The notes beneath the pieces are model-generated. The model was given only the letters and a program-made list of their open reading frames with translations, made no database searches and was not told the DNA's origin. Of a stretch of DNA of 64,000 nt, positions 54,248 to 63,699 are shown piece after piece. The number at the start of each line of letters is the position of its first letter. The first letter of the stretch is position 1. The translations under genes were made by a program, and so were the position numbers. Origin of the DNA: Pseudoxanthomonas sp. SL93 (lineage in GTDB: Bacteria; Pseudomonadota; Gammaproteobacteria; Xanthomonadales; Xanthomonadaceae); contig NZ_CP113065.1 in the NCBI RefSeq assembly GCF_026625825.1, forward strand, positions 2,356,001-2,420,000, read 5' to 3'.

Positions 54248-55561
54248 ATGAAGAAGAATTTCTGGATCGGCAATCTGATCGCCGTGGTCTGCATCGCGCT
54301 GGGGCTGATCGGCTGGATCATGCTGCCCTGGCAAGGGGTACTGGGTGCGGTCGTGCTGCTGGTGCTCTGGCTGGGCTTCACGCGCACCGGCCGGGTCGCA
54401 CTGGCGGCCACGAAGATCGGCATCGCCAGCCTGCCGCAGCGCTGGGGTGCGTCGTCGGTGATCATCGTCGGCATCGCCGGCGTGGTCGGCGTGCTGGTGG
54501 CCATGCTGGCGATGGGCGCAGGCTTCGAGGCCACGCTCAAGCAGACCGGCAACGACACCACGGCCATCCTGCTGCGCGGCGGTTCGCAGGCGGAAACCAA
54601 TTCCGTCATCACCCGCGACCAGTCGCCGCTGATCGGCAGCCTGCCCGGCATCCGCAAGGATGCGCAGGGTCGTGCGGTGATCTCGGCGGAACTGTCGCAG
54701 GTGGTCAACCTGCCCACGGCCAGCACGGGTGAGGATGCCAACGCCCAGTTCCGCGGCGTCAGCGATGCGGCGTGGGCCATCCGCCCGAACATCAAGATCA
54801 TCGAGGGTCGCAAGTTCAACGTCGGCGTGCGCGAGATCGTGGTCGGCCAGGGCGCGAAAGGCCAGTACCGCGGCCTGGACGTGGGCAAGACCATCACGCT
54901 GGGCAACCAGGACTGGACGGTGGTGGGCGTGTTCGCTGCCGGCGATGCCTTCGACTCGGAACTGTGGACGGACATCGAGACGCTGTCCTCGGCTTACGAC
55001 CGCCGTGCCTACCAGTCCATCACGGTGGGGCTGGACGGCAAGGACGGCTTCAGCCAGTTGAAGACGGCGCTGGAAAACGACCCGCGCCTCAAGCTGGATG
55101 TACAGACCACGCAGGACTACTACTCCAAGCAGACACGCCAGCTGACCACGATCATCAAATGGCTGAGCATCGTCATCGGCGCCATCATGGCCATCGGCGC
55201 GGTGTTCGGCGCACTGAACACCATGTACGCCGCCGTCGCCGGGCGTGCGCGGGAAATCGCCACGATGCGCGCGATCGGTTTCCGCGGGTTGCCGGTGGTG
55301 ATGGCGGTGATGCTGGAGACCATGCTGCTGGCGCTGCTGGGTGGCGTGCTGGGCGGACTGATCGCCTGGGCCATCTTCAACGGCTACAGCGTGGCGACAC
55401 TGGGATCGAACTTCAGCCAGGTGGTGTTCCAGTTCAAGGTCACGCCGGAACTGCTGTGGAGCGGGCTGAAGTGGGCGTTGGGCATCGGCCTGGTGGGCGG
55501 CCTTTTCCCCGCGCTGCGCGCCGCACGTCTGCCGATCACGCAGGCCCTGCGCGCGATCTGA
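54248..55561 (+). CDS. MacB-like permease, second copy
   Basis: 437 residues of the FtsX permease type. An extra N-terminal helix pair precedes the standard one (IAGVVGVLVAMLAMGAGF); the periplasmic domain spans about 100-300; the FtsX helices follow REIATMRAIGFRGLP. A long palindromic terminator lies 23 bp past the stop. Confidence 0.92.
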   Translation: MKKNFWIGNLIAVVCIALGLIGWIMLPWQGVLGAVVLLVLWLGFTRTGRVALAATKIGIASLPQRWGASSVIIVGIAGVVGVLVAMLAMGAGFEATLKQTGNDTTAILLRGGSQAETNSVITRDQSPLIGSLPGIRKDAQGRAVISAELSQVVNLPTASTGEDANAQFRGVSDAAWAIRPNIKIIEGRKFNVGVREIVVGQGAKGQYRGLDVGKTITLGNQDWTVVGVFAAGDAFDSELWTDIETLSSAYDRRAYQSITVGLDGKDGFSQLKTALENDPRLKLDVQTTQDYYSKQTRQLTTIIKWLSIVIGAIMAIGAVFGALNTMYAAVAGRAREIATMRAIGFRGLPVVMAVMLETMLLALLGGVLGGLIAWAIFNGYSVATLGSNFSQVVFQFKVTPELLWSGLKWALGIGLVGGLFPALRAARLPITQALRAI

Positions 55562-55583
55562 TCGTCCAACGTGCGTCATCATG

Positions 55584-55609
55584 GAAGGGCCGGACATGTC
55601 CGGCCCTTC
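55584..55609. terminator. Palindromic terminator between convergent genes
   Basis: GAAGGGCCGGACA and TGTCCGGCCCTTC form a perfect 26-bp palindrome followed by TTCGTTCC. It can end the exporter transcript (+) and the mocA transcript (-). Confidence 0.75.
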
Positions 55610-55634
55610 TTCGTTCCACCGGCGAGCGGATGCG

Positions 55635-56258
55635 TTACGCGTTGCTCCCGGAGGCTGAAGGGTCCAGCCAGCCTTGCGCGATGGCATGTGCGACATTGGC
55701 CGGCGTATCCAGGTCATGCGCCAGTCCTGGCGCGTCGTGCCACGCCAGGCCGTCCTGCGGCAGCGCGTTGAGGATGTCGCGGAAACCGCGGTCGCCGCGC
55801 AGGCTGTGGGCGGTGCGCAGCACCGACGGCGACAGCACCACGGGAATGCCGGGCCGATCTTGATGCCGCGTGACGGCGCAGCCCGATGTGGCCGACGCTG
55901 CCGACGACAGCAGCGCCAGCAGGTCCGACGCCGCCAGCAGCGGCTGGTCGCAGCCGACGATCAACGTGGGCGCGTCATGGCGTGCGAGTGCACAGGCCGC
56001 GATGCGCAGGCTGCTGGCCAGGCCTTCCTGCCATTCGGTGTTCACCAGCAGCTCGACAGGCAGGTCTTCCACCGCCGCGTGGATGTCGTCCACGCGTGCC
56101 CCCCCGATCACCAGCACGCGCGATGCACCGGACTCCAGCACGAGCCGCGTGGTGCGACGGACCAGGGTCTCGCCGTGGCGCATCAACAGCTGCTTGGGCT
56201 GACCCAGTCGTACGCTGCCGCCCGCCGCCAGCACCACGGCGGCATGCGCAGGCCTCAT
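55635..56258 (-). CDS. MocA/MobA-like molybdenum cofactor nucleotidyltransferase
   Basis: 207 residues. The NTP-transferase motif VVLAAGGSVRLGQPKQLL is at the N terminus; NTEWQEGLASSL, VGCDQPLLAASDL and RPGIPVVLSPSVL follow as in MocA. It attaches CMP to molybdopterin for hydroxylases of the xanthine dehydrogenase type. ATG 56258 overlaps the xdhC stop by 4 bp. Confidence 0.92.
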   Translation of the reverse strand: MRPAHAAVVLAAGGSVRLGQPKQLLMRHGETLVRRTTRLVLESGASRVLVIGGARVDDIHAAVEDLPVELLVNTEWQEGLASSLRIAACALARHDAPTLIVGCDQPLLAASDLLALLSSAASATSGCAVTRHQDRPGIPVVLSPSVLRTAHSLRGDRGFRDILNALPQDGLAWHDAPGLAHDLDTPANVAHAIAQGWLDPSASGSNA

Positions 56259-57217
56259 GACGCCTCGCCGGAATGCCACGCCTGCAGCTGCGCGGCGATG
56301 CTCAGCACGATGGCTTCAGGCCCCTGCCCGCCCAGCTTCAGGCCGATGGGGGAACGCAGGCGCGTTGCCAGCGTGTCATGCAGTCGCGCCGGGATGACGC
56401 GCAGAAGGTCTTCACGACGACGCACCGGGCCAAGCAGGCCGATGAAGGGCACCGCGCTTTCCGCCAGGGCCACCAGTGCTTCGCGGTCGTGTTCGAAATG
56501 ATGGTGCATCACCAGCGCGGCATCGGGCAGAGGATGCAGCGCCTGCAGCGCGTCCTCGGGGGAATGCATCAGCCACGCGTCGGCGATGTCGGTGTCGGGA
56601 ATCCAGCGCGCGCGACGCTCCACCACACTGACATGCCAGCCGAGTTGCCGCAGCCATTCCACCAGCAATGCGGTTTCCGGGCCCGCACCGAAGATCGCCA
56701 CGCGCGGCGGCGACGGCACGGAGATCCGGCTGTCGCCTTCAGGCGCCGCATCGGAAGACAGCGTCCGCAACGACCATGCCAAGCGCAGGCCACCGACCAC
56801 CGCCTCCACGTTGCCGTCGCCCGAGATCGTCAACGCGAGGGTCCCGTCGCCCCGCCACCAGGCCTGCACCACCTGCGACCATCCCGGCAGAAGGTCGAGC
56901 GGCAGCAGCGCCAGCCGCAGGCGGCCCCGGCATCCGACGGCCGAACCCGACAGCAGGACATCGTCGTCGCGGGTATCGATGTCCATCCAGTCGATGCCAC
57001 CGTGCTCGGCGGCATGCCGTGCACGCTTGCCGATTTCAGGCTCCAGGCAGCCGCCACTGAGCCAACCGACCTGCTGCCCGTCGCTTCCGAACAGCACCAT
57101 CGCGCCCGGTCGTTCGTAGGTGGAACCCTCGGTCGCCACCACCACGGCCAGCGCCGCACGGCACGCGTCGTCGCTGGCGCGCGCGGAGGCTTCGAGCAGA
57201 TGGCGATGGGCCGACAT
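56255..57217 (-). CDS. XdhC-family molybdenum cofactor maturation protein
   Basis: 320 residues. The N-terminal XdhC/CoxI domain is VVVATEGSTYERPGAMVLF and SGGCLEPEI; the C-terminal Rossmann domain is VAIFGAGPETALLVEWLRQLGWHVSVVE with FIGLLGPVRRRE. Binds and sulfurates the cofactor for hydroxylases. The start was set at ATG 57217; upstream codons are not domain-like. Divergent from the iorA-type gene it most likely serves. Confidence 0.92.
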   Translation of the reverse strand: MSAHRHLLEASARASDDACRAALAVVVATEGSTYERPGAMVLFGSDGQQVGWLSGGCLEPEIGKRARHAAEHGGIDWMDIDTRDDDVLLSGSAVGCRGRLRLALLPLDLLPGWSQVVQAWWRGDGTLALTISGDGNVEAVVGGLRLAWSLRTLSSDAAPEGDSRISVPSPPRVAIFGAGPETALLVEWLRQLGWHVSVVERRARWIPDTDIADAWLMHSPEDALQALHPLPDAALVMHHHFEHDREALVALAESAVPFIGLLGPVRRREDLLRVIPARLHDTLATRLRSPIGLKLGGQGPEAIVLSIAAQLQAWHSGEAS

Positions 57218-57405
57218 GGCACCACGATGGCGCAAGCACGAGGCGATTGGCAACCCGTGGTGCATTGCTGCCGACCCGACGGTGACCGGCGCGGGCGTGC
57301 GCGCAAATCCTGCAGGATCAGGCAAGCATCGGCGAGCGCGGGTGATTGGCAAGCGTCATCTTCTGGTAGTACTGTCACTCCCTCCCAAGCCGACGCCAGG
57401 GGAAG

Positions 57406-57864
57406 ATGATGAAGCTGCACGTCAACGGTTCCGAGCGCGACGTCGATGCGCCACCGGACATGCCACTGCTCTGGGTCCTGCGCGACCTAATGAATCTCAC
57501 CGGCACCAAGTTCGGCTGCGGCATCGCCCAGTGCGGCGCGTGCACGGTGCATATCGACGGGGCGCCACTGCGCGCCTGCGTCACGCCGGTCTCGGCGGTG
57601 GCGGGGAAGAAGATCACCACCATCGAAGGCCTGTCCGCCGATGGCTCGCATCCCGTGCAGAAGGCATGGGCCGAGCTCGACGTCGTGCAGTGCGGCTACT
57701 GCCAGTCCGGCCAGATCATGTCCGCGGTGGCGCTGCTGGCCAAGGTGCCGACGCCGTCCGATACCGATATCGACCAGGCCCTGTCCGGCAACATCTGCCG
57801 TTGCGGCACGTATCCGCGCATCCGCGCGGCGGTGCACCACGCGGCCAAGCTCGGCAAGGGCTGA
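57406..57864 (+). CDS. (2Fe-2S) subunit of a molybdenum hydroxylase, IorA-like
   Basis: 152 residues. The plant-type ferredoxin cluster is CGIAQCGAC (38-46) with Cys58; the second cluster uses CGYC (96-99) and CRC (131-133). Passes electrons from the molybdenum subunit. AGGGG precedes ATG 57406; ATG 57409 has a better spacing and is equally likely. Confidence 0.93.
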   Translation: MMKLHVNGSERDVDAPPDMPLLWVLRDLMNLTGTKFGCGIAQCGACTVHIDGAPLRACVTPVSAVAGKKITTIEGLSADGSHPVQKAWAELDVVQCGYCQSGQIMSAVALLAKVPTPSDTDIDQALSGNICRCGTYPRIRAAVHHAAKLGKG

Positions 57865-57924
57865 CACGTTCCCGCATCGTCCTCTCCGGCCGTCACCGGC
57901 CGCATCGTTCAACGGAGTACCGCC

Positions 57925-60132
57925 GTGGACAACACGCCTTCCGCTTCGCGTCGCCAGTTCCTGAAAACCAGCGCCGTCCTCGGCGGCGGCCTGGTGATCG
58001 GCTTCGTGGTGCCGCTCGCCAACCGGCTCGCCAACGCACAGACCGGCGCCGGCGCCGGCGCTGCGGTCGCCGCGCCGTTCGCACCCAATGCCTTCCTGCG
58101 CATCGCCGCGGACGACAGCGTCACCGTGCTGCTCGCGCATTCGGAAATGGGCCAGGGCGTCTGGACCACCTTGCCGATGCTGATCGCCGAGGAACTGGAC
58201 GCCGACTGGTCCAGGATGAAGGTGGAACATGCGCCCGCCGCGCCGGCGTATTTCAATCCCGTGTTCCGCATGCAGGGCACGGGGGGTTCCACCTCCACAT
58301 GGTCGGCGTTCGACCGCTACCGGCAGGCCGGCGCCGCCGCGCGCGCGATGCTGCTGCAGGCGGCGTCAGAGCGGCTCGGCGTGCCGGTGGCCGAACTGCG
58401 CACCGAGAACGGCGCCGTCGTGGCGGGCACGCAGCGGCTGCGCTACGGCGAACTCGCCGATGCCGCCGGCAAGCTGACGGCGCCCGACCCGGCCAAACTG
58501 GTGCTGAAGGAACCCAAGGACTGGCGGATCATCGGCAAGCCCACCAAGCGCCTGGACACGCCTGAAAAAATCACCGGCCGCGCGAAGTTCGGCATGGACG
58601 TGCAGTTCGACGGCCTGCTGACCGCCGTGGTCGCACGCAGTCCGGTGTTCGGCGGCAAGGTGAAGTCGTTCCTCGCCACTGCGACCAAGGCGGTGCCGGG
58701 GGTACGCGACGTGGTGCAGGTGCCTACCGGTGTGGCCGTCATTGCCGACCATTACTGGGCGGCGAAGCTGGGACGTGATGCGCTGCAGGTGGTGTGGGAA
58801 GCCGGCGATGGCGCCACGCTCGACAGCGCGGCGTTGCGCACCCAGTTCATCGAGCTGGCCGCCAAGCCCGGCACCCAGGTCGCCAAGGCCGGTGATGCGG
58901 CCGGTGCCGTGGGCAAGGCCGCCAAGCAGATCGACGCGACTTACGCCGTTCCCTACCTGGCGCATGCGCCGATGGAGCCGTTGAACTGCACGGTGAAGAT
59001 CACCGCCGACCGCTGCGACATCTGGACCGGCACGCAGTTCCAGACCATCGACCAGATGCAGGGCGCCGCGGTCACCGGCTTGAAGCCGGAGCAGGTGTTC
59101 GTGCACACGATGTTCCTGGGCGGCGCTTTCGGCCGCCGCGCCACGCCGACGTCCGACTTCGTCACCGAAGCGCTGCACGTGGCCAAGGCGGCCGGTGCAC
59201 CGGTGAAGACGGTATGGTCGCGCGAGGACGATACGCGCGGCGGTTACTACCGTTCTGCCTTCGTCCATCGCGCGCGGGTCGGCCTTGCCGAGGACGGCAC
59301 GCCGCAGGCGCTGGAACACGTGATCGTCGGCCAGTCGCTGGCCGCCGGCACGCCGCTGGAACCCATGCTGGTGCACAACGGCGTCGACCACACCTCGACC
59401 GAAGGCGTGGGGGATTCGCCGTACTTGGCGTCATTTCCCAACCATCACGTCAGCCTGCACTCACCGGTCACGCCGATACCCGTGCTGTGGTGGCGCTCCG
59501 TCGGCCACAGCCATACCGGCTTCGTGATGGAGTCGCTGGTGGACGAGATGGCCCACGCCACCGGCAAGGATCCGCTGGAGTACCGGCGGACCCTGCTGAA
59601 GGACCAGCCGCGCCACCTGGCCGCGCTCAACCTGGCGGCCGAGAAAGCCGGCTGGGGCACGCCACTGCCGAAGGGACGCGCGCGGGGGATCGCCGTGCAT
59701 GCGTCGTTTGGCAGCTACTGCGCGCACGTGGCGGAAGTTTCGGTGGAGAACAACGCCATCCGCGTGCACCGCGTGGTCTGCGCGGTGGACTGCGGGCCCG
59801 CGGTGAACCCCGAGATGATTGCCGCACAGATGGAATCGGCGGTTGCATTCGGCCTGAGCGCCGCGCTGCATGGCAAGCTGACGTTGTCGGAAGGACGGGT
59901 GCTGGAGTCCAACTACCACGACTATCCCGTGCTGCGACTCAACGAGATGCCGGCGGTGGAAACACACATCGTGCCCAGCACCGAAAAGATGGGCGGCATC
60001 GGTGAGACCGGCGTTCCCCCCGTCGCCCCGGCCGTGGCCAACGCGGTGTTCGCGCTCACCGGCCAGCGGCTGCGTGAGCTGCCGTTGCAACTTTCCACCA
60101 CCACGCCGGCCGCCGCGCCGACGGCCGCCTGA
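57925..60132 (+). CDS. Molybdopterin-binding subunit of a molybdenum hydroxylase, IorB-like
   Basis: 735 residues with a twin-arginine signal (SRRQFLKTSAVLGGGLVIGF), so the cofactor-loaded protein is exported. The family motifs are GQGVWTTLPMLIAEELDADW, MQGTGGSTSTW, GGAFGRRATP and the C-terminal catalytic Glu in GGIGETGVPP. Known relatives oxidise N-heterocycles or aldehydes. It starts at GTG 57925 with GGAG upstream, 60 bp after the iron-sulfur gene. Substrate unknown. Confidence 0.93.
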   Translation: MDNTPSASRRQFLKTSAVLGGGLVIGFVVPLANRLANAQTGAGAGAAVAAPFAPNAFLRIAADDSVTVLLAHSEMGQGVWTTLPMLIAEELDADWSRMKVEHAPAAPAYFNPVFRMQGTGGSTSTWSAFDRYRQAGAAARAMLLQAASERLGVPVAELRTENGAVVAGTQRLRYGELADAAGKLTAPDPAKLVLKEPKDWRIIGKPTKRLDTPEKITGRAKFGMDVQFDGLLTAVVARSPVFGGKVKSFLATATKAVPGVRDVVQVPTGVAVIADHYWAAKLGRDALQVVWEAGDGATLDSAALRTQFIELAAKPGTQVAKAGDAAGAVGKAAKQIDATYAVPYLAHAPMEPLNCTVKITADRCDIWTGTQFQTIDQMQGAAVTGLKPEQVFVHTMFLGGAFGRRATPTSDFVTEALHVAKAAGAPVKTVWSREDDTRGGYYRSAFVHRARVGLAEDGTPQALEHVIVGQSLAAGTPLEPMLVHNGVDHTSTEGVGDSPYLASFPNHHVSLHSPVTPIPVLWWRSVGHSHTGFVMESLVDEMAHATGKDPLEYRRTLLKDQPRHLAALNLAAEKAGWGTPLPKGRARGIAVHASFGSYCAHVAEVSVENNAIRVHRVVCAVDCGPAVNPEMIAAQMESAVAFGLSAALHGKLTLSEGRVLESNYHDYPVLRLNEMPAVETHIVPSTEKMGGIGETGVPPVAPAVANAVFALTGQRLRELPLQLSTTTPAAAPTAA

Positions 60133-60142
60133 GGAGCCCGCC

Positions 60143-60745
60143 ATGCGCATCGCACTGACGTTGACCGCGCTCCTGCTGCTCACCGCCTGCAGCCCCCGCA
60201 TCAGCGAGGAGCAGAAGGCACAGGCCCTCACCGCCTTCGCCACGGTGGAAAAGGTCTTCCAGCACCCGCGCTGCAGCAACTGCCACATTCCGGGCGACCA
60301 GCCGCTGCAGTTCGACAGCCAGACGCCGCATGCGATGAACGTCGTGCGCGGCCCGGAAGGCAAGGGCGCGCCCGGTCTTCCCTGCGCCACCTGCCACGCC
60401 GAATCGAATCCGCCCGCCACCTACGGCCCGCATGCGCCGCCGGGAGCACCGCACTGGTCGCTGCCGCCGCCCGACCACAAGATGGCCTGGATCGGCCTGC
60501 CGGCTGCCGAGCTGTGCGCGATGATCCAGGACAAGAAGCGCAACGGCGGCCGCGACTTCGCCGCGCTCACCAAGCACGTGGCCGAAGACAAGCTGGTGCT
60601 GTGGGGCTGGAATCCCGGCGGCGAGCGCGCGCCGGTGCCGGTACCGCACGACCAGTTCGTGGCGGCGTTCAAGACCTGGGCCGATGCAGGGGGTCCCTGC
60701 CCCGCACCGGGAACCAGCGTCGCCAAGGGTGATGCCGGCGGTTGA
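60143..60745 (+). CDS. Lipoprotein with two CxxCH heme motifs
   Basis: 200 residues. Lipobox LLTAC with Cys16. Heme sites are CSNCH (44-48) and CATCH (81-85). It begins 10 bp after the molybdenum subunit and probably takes its electrons in the periplasm, passing them to the respiratory chain. The pairing of this protein with an IorAB-type hydroxylase is inferred from the tight operon. Confidence 0.88.
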   Translation: MRIALTLTALLLLTACSPRISEEQKAQALTAFATVEKVFQHPRCSNCHIPGDQPLQFDSQTPHAMNVVRGPEGKGAPGLPCATCHAESNPPATYGPHAPPGAPHWSLPPPDHKMAWIGLPAAELCAMIQDKKRNGGRDFAALTKHVAEDKLVLWGWNPGGERAPVPVPHDQFVAAFKTWADAGGPCPAPGTSVAKGDAGG

Positions 60746-60787
60746 CCCGCACGCGCGTGAGGCGCCGGTACGCAGGATGCGTCGGCG

Positions 60788-61696
60788 CTACGCGGCGGGC
60801 ACCACGACCCGGTTGCGCGAACGCCACAGGCCATCGCTGGCGAAGATCAGCAGGCCCAGCCAGATGGCGGCGAAACCGATCATGCGCTCCGGGCCGAACG
60901 CTTCCTTGAACACCAGCACGCCGATCAGCAGCTGGATGGTCGGGGCGATGTACTGCAGCAGGCCGACGATCGACAGCGGGATGCGGCGCACGCCGTAGGC
61001 GAATCCGATCAGCGGCACCGCCGTCACCACGCCGCCGAACACCAGCAGCAGGTCGTTCTTCCAGCCGAAGCCGTGCACGAATCCACCGCCGTGGCCCAGT
61101 TCGCCCCACACCACGAACGCCAGCGCGGGCAGGACCAGATAGGCGCTTTCCACGCCCAGCCCGGCCACCGGGTCGACCGAGATCAGCTTGCGCACCAGCC
61201 CGTAGAGGCCGAACGAGAATGCCAGGCCCAGCGCGATCCACGGCGGCGAGCCCGACTGCAGCGTCAGCCACGCCACGCCCAGCAGGGCGAACGCCACCGC
61301 CACCCATTGCGCGGGCGACAGGCGTTCGCGCAGCACCAATACGCCCAGCACCACGTTGATCAGCGGATTGATGAAATACCCCAGGCTGGTTTCCACCACG
61401 TGCCCGGCATTCACCGCCCAGATGTAGAGGCCCCAGTTGAACGCGATCAGCAGGCTGCTGATGCCCAGCAGGGGCAAGGCGCGCGGCTGCGCGCTGATTT
61501 GCCGCCACCAGGAAGGGCCGTTCTTCAACAGCAGCCAACCCAGCACCAGCACGGCGCTCCAGACGATGCGGTGCGCGATGATCTGCAGCGACGGCACCGC
61601 CTTCAGCAGATGCCAGTACAACGGCACCACGCCCCACAGGAAGAACGTGCCGGCGGTGATCGCCAGGCCCTTGCGGTCGATCGCCGCGGGATTCAT
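60788..61696 (-). CDS. rarD: EamA-family transporter, RarD-like
   Basis: 302 residues with ten helices in two EamA repeats (LAITAGTFFLWGVVPLYWHLL and IALGLAFSFGLYGLVRKL). RarD form is supported by WLLLKNG, NWGLYIWAVNAGHVVETSLGYFINPL and GLLQYIAPTIQLLIGVL. The substrate is unknown. It overlaps the upstream EamA gene by 4 bp. Confidence 0.9.
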   Translation of the reverse strand: MNPAAIDRKGLAITAGTFFLWGVVPLYWHLLKAVPSLQIIAHRIVWSAVLVLGWLLLKNGPSWWRQISAQPRALPLLGISSLLIAFNWGLYIWAVNAGHVVETSLGYFINPLINVVLGVLVLRERLSPAQWVAVAFALLGVAWLTLQSGSPPWIALGLAFSFGLYGLVRKLISVDPVAGLGVESAYLVLPALAFVVWGELGHGGGFVHGFGWKNDLLLVFGGVVTAVPLIGFAYGVRRIPLSIVGLLQYIAPTIQLLIGVLVFKEAFGPERMIGFAAIWLGLLIFASDGLWRSRNRVVVPAA

Positions 61697-62604
61697 GCGG
61701 TCTTCCTCGCACGCGCCAGCGTGATGATCACCACGCCCGCCAGGATCACGCCCATCGCCCCCAGGTCATGCGAGGTGAAGGTCTCCTTGCCGATCCATGC
61801 GCCCAGCGCCACCGCGATGACCGGATTGACGTAGGCATAGCTGCCTACCAGTACCGGCCGCGCATGGTGCAGCAGCCAGACGTAGGCGGTGAACGCGATG
61901 ATGGAACCGAACACCGCCAGGTAGGCCACCGCCAGCGCGCCCTGCAGCGTCCAGTCGGCGACGTTGAAACGCTCGCCATGCAACGCGCCGGCCACCATCA
62001 GCATCACGCCCGCCGCCAGCATCTGCGCGGCGGCCGTCATGAAGGGCGACGGCAGGTCGCGCCCACGCGACCACACCGAACCGTAGGCCCAGGCGATGGG
62101 TGCGATCAACAGCAGCACCAGGCCCACCGGCGAGCCGGTCAGCGAACTGCCCGCGTTGAGCCAGACCACGCCGCCGAAGCCGACGATGATGCCCAGCCAT
62201 TCGCCACGCGTGGCGTGCTGCCCGCGCAGCGCGCCGAACAGGCCCATCCACAACGGCATCGAGGCCACGGCCACGGCCGCCAAGCCCGAGGAGACGGTCT
62301 CTTCCGCCAGCACCACCATGCCGTTGCCCATCAGCAACAGCAGCGCGCCCATCACCAGCAGGTTCTTCCACTGTGCGCGCGTCGGCGCCGCCACGCCGCG
62401 CCAGCTGAGGAACGCGAACAGCACCGCGCCTGCCACCACGAAGCGGCTGCCGGACACCATCAGCAACGGCGGGAAGCCGCCTTCCAGCGCGAAGCGGATG
62501 CCCAGGTACGTCGAGCCCCACACCAGGTACACGATGGCCAGGGCGGCAGCGACGGCAAGACCGCCACGCGCGGGCGCGGCAGCGGCGGAAACGGAGGAGG
62601 TCAT
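61693..62604 (-). CDS. EamA-family drug/metabolite transporter (YedA-like)
   Basis: 303 residues, ten helices. First repeat: LAIVYLVWGSTYLGIRFALEGG and LLVMGALLLLMGNGMVVLAEE; second: LLLIAPIAWAYGSVWSR and YAYVNPVIAVALGAWIGKE. An exporter of amino acids or metabolites by family. Coupled to the RarD-like gene by a 4-bp overlap. Confidence 0.9.
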   Translation of the reverse strand: MTSSVSAAAAPARGGLAVAAALAIVYLVWGSTYLGIRFALEGGFPPLLMVSGSRFVVAGAVLFAFLSWRGVAAPTRAQWKNLLVMGALLLLMGNGMVVLAEETVSSGLAAVAVASMPLWMGLFGALRGQHATRGEWLGIIVGFGGVVWLNAGSSLTGSPVGLVLLLIAPIAWAYGSVWSRGRDLPSPFMTAAAQMLAAGVMLMVAGALHGERFNVADWTLQGALAVAYLAVFGSIIAFTAYVWLLHHARPVLVGSYAYVNPVIAVALGAWIGKETFTSHDLGAMGVILAGVVIITLARARKTA

Positions 62605-62739
62605 GGGGAGTGGGGTATGCGGTGTGGAGTAATTCTAGGCCAGCCAAGGGCAGCGGGCGTGACCGGGATGTCCGCGGGAACTTGAAACCTTTCCGGCCCG
62701 GCTTGAATCCCCCTCAAGGCTCGGCGCCCGTTCCGGCGG

Positions 62740-63609
62740 TCAGCCGCGCTCGCGCTCCAGCAGTTGCTGCTTGCGTGGCAGGCCCCAGCGATAACCGCCC
62801 AACGAGCCATCGACGCGGATCACGCGATGGCACGGCACCACGACGGCGATGCGGTTGTGCGCGCAGGCGCTGGCCACGGCACGCGCCGCGCGCGGCGCGC
62901 CCAACTGCTCGGCCAGCCCGGCATAGCTGACGGTGTCGCCGACCGGAATCTTCATCAAGGCCTGCCATACCCGTTGCTGGAAGCTGGTACCGATCAGGTC
63001 CACCGGCACGTCGCTTTCCAGCCCGGCGAGGCGGTCGGCCACCGCACGCAGTCGTGGCGCGAGGAACTCGTCGCTGCCAGCCTCTACGCGTTCCACCTGC
63101 GCCCGCGGGAATTCGGCGCGCAACCGCTGCTCCAGTCCGGTCTCGTCATCGCCCAGCTCGATCGCGCAGATGCCGCGCTCGGTGGTCGCGACCAGCGCCT
63201 TGCCCAGCACGGTCTCCACCATGCCCCAGCGGATCTGCACGCCGCGCCCGCCCGCGCGGTAGGTGGCGGGCGTCATGCCGAGTTTCGCCGAACTCTGCTC
63301 GTAGACACGCGACGGCGAACCATAACCGGCGTCGTACAGCGCCGTGGTCACGTCGCGGCCCTCGCGCAGGGCCGACTTGAGCGCACCCAGTTTCTTCTGC
63401 GCCAGGTATTCGGCCGGACTCAGGCCATAACGTGCACGGAAACGCCGCTGCAGGTGCGAGGCACTAAGTCCCGTCTGCAAGGCGAGTTCGTTCAAGGTGG
63501 GTTCTCCCGCGTCGAGCAGGTCGCGGGCACGCGCCAGCGCATCGCGACCCGAGGGGTCGCGCGGCGCATCGGCAGGGGGGCGGGGAGAGCGGTGCGGCAT
63601 CGTGTTCAT
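62740..63609 (-). CDS. AraC-type DNA-binding domain fused to O6-alkylguanine-DNA alkyltransferase (Ada-like, lacking N domain)
   Basis: 289 residues. An AraC helix-turn-helix (LNELALQTGLSASHLQRRFRARYGLSPAEYL) is followed by the methyltransferase domain with the acceptor Cys in VVPCHRVIR and FQQRVWQALMKIPVGDTVSYA. Ada of E. coli starts with a zinc domain whose Cys38 senses methyl phosphotriesters; that domain is absent, so it cannot sense damage in the classical way. ATG 63609 is the start used. Confidence 0.9.
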   Translation of the reverse strand: MNTMPHRSPRPPADAPRDPSGRDALARARDLLDAGEPTLNELALQTGLSASHLQRRFRARYGLSPAEYLAQKKLGALKSALREGRDVTTALYDAGYGSPSRVYEQSSAKLGMTPATYRAGGRGVQIRWGMVETVLGKALVATTERGICAIELGDDETGLEQRLRAEFPRAQVERVEAGSDEFLAPRLRAVADRLAGLESDVPVDLIGTSFQQRVWQALMKIPVGDTVSYAGLAEQLGAPRAARAVASACAHNRIAVVVPCHRVIRVDGSLGGYRWGLPRKQQLLERERG

Positions 63610-63699
63610 GCGCCCATCGTAGGCCGCGATGCCGGCGCCAGCTATCCGGATCTTGCGCGTCGGCCGGTCGTCAGTACGACCGGCCTGCACGGCACCGGC

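Noticed and set aside
52904..55717. 937-residue minus-strand frame across the exporter permeases
   Set aside because: Gln/His/Arg-rich shadow of two FtsX permease genes with good ribosome binding sites.
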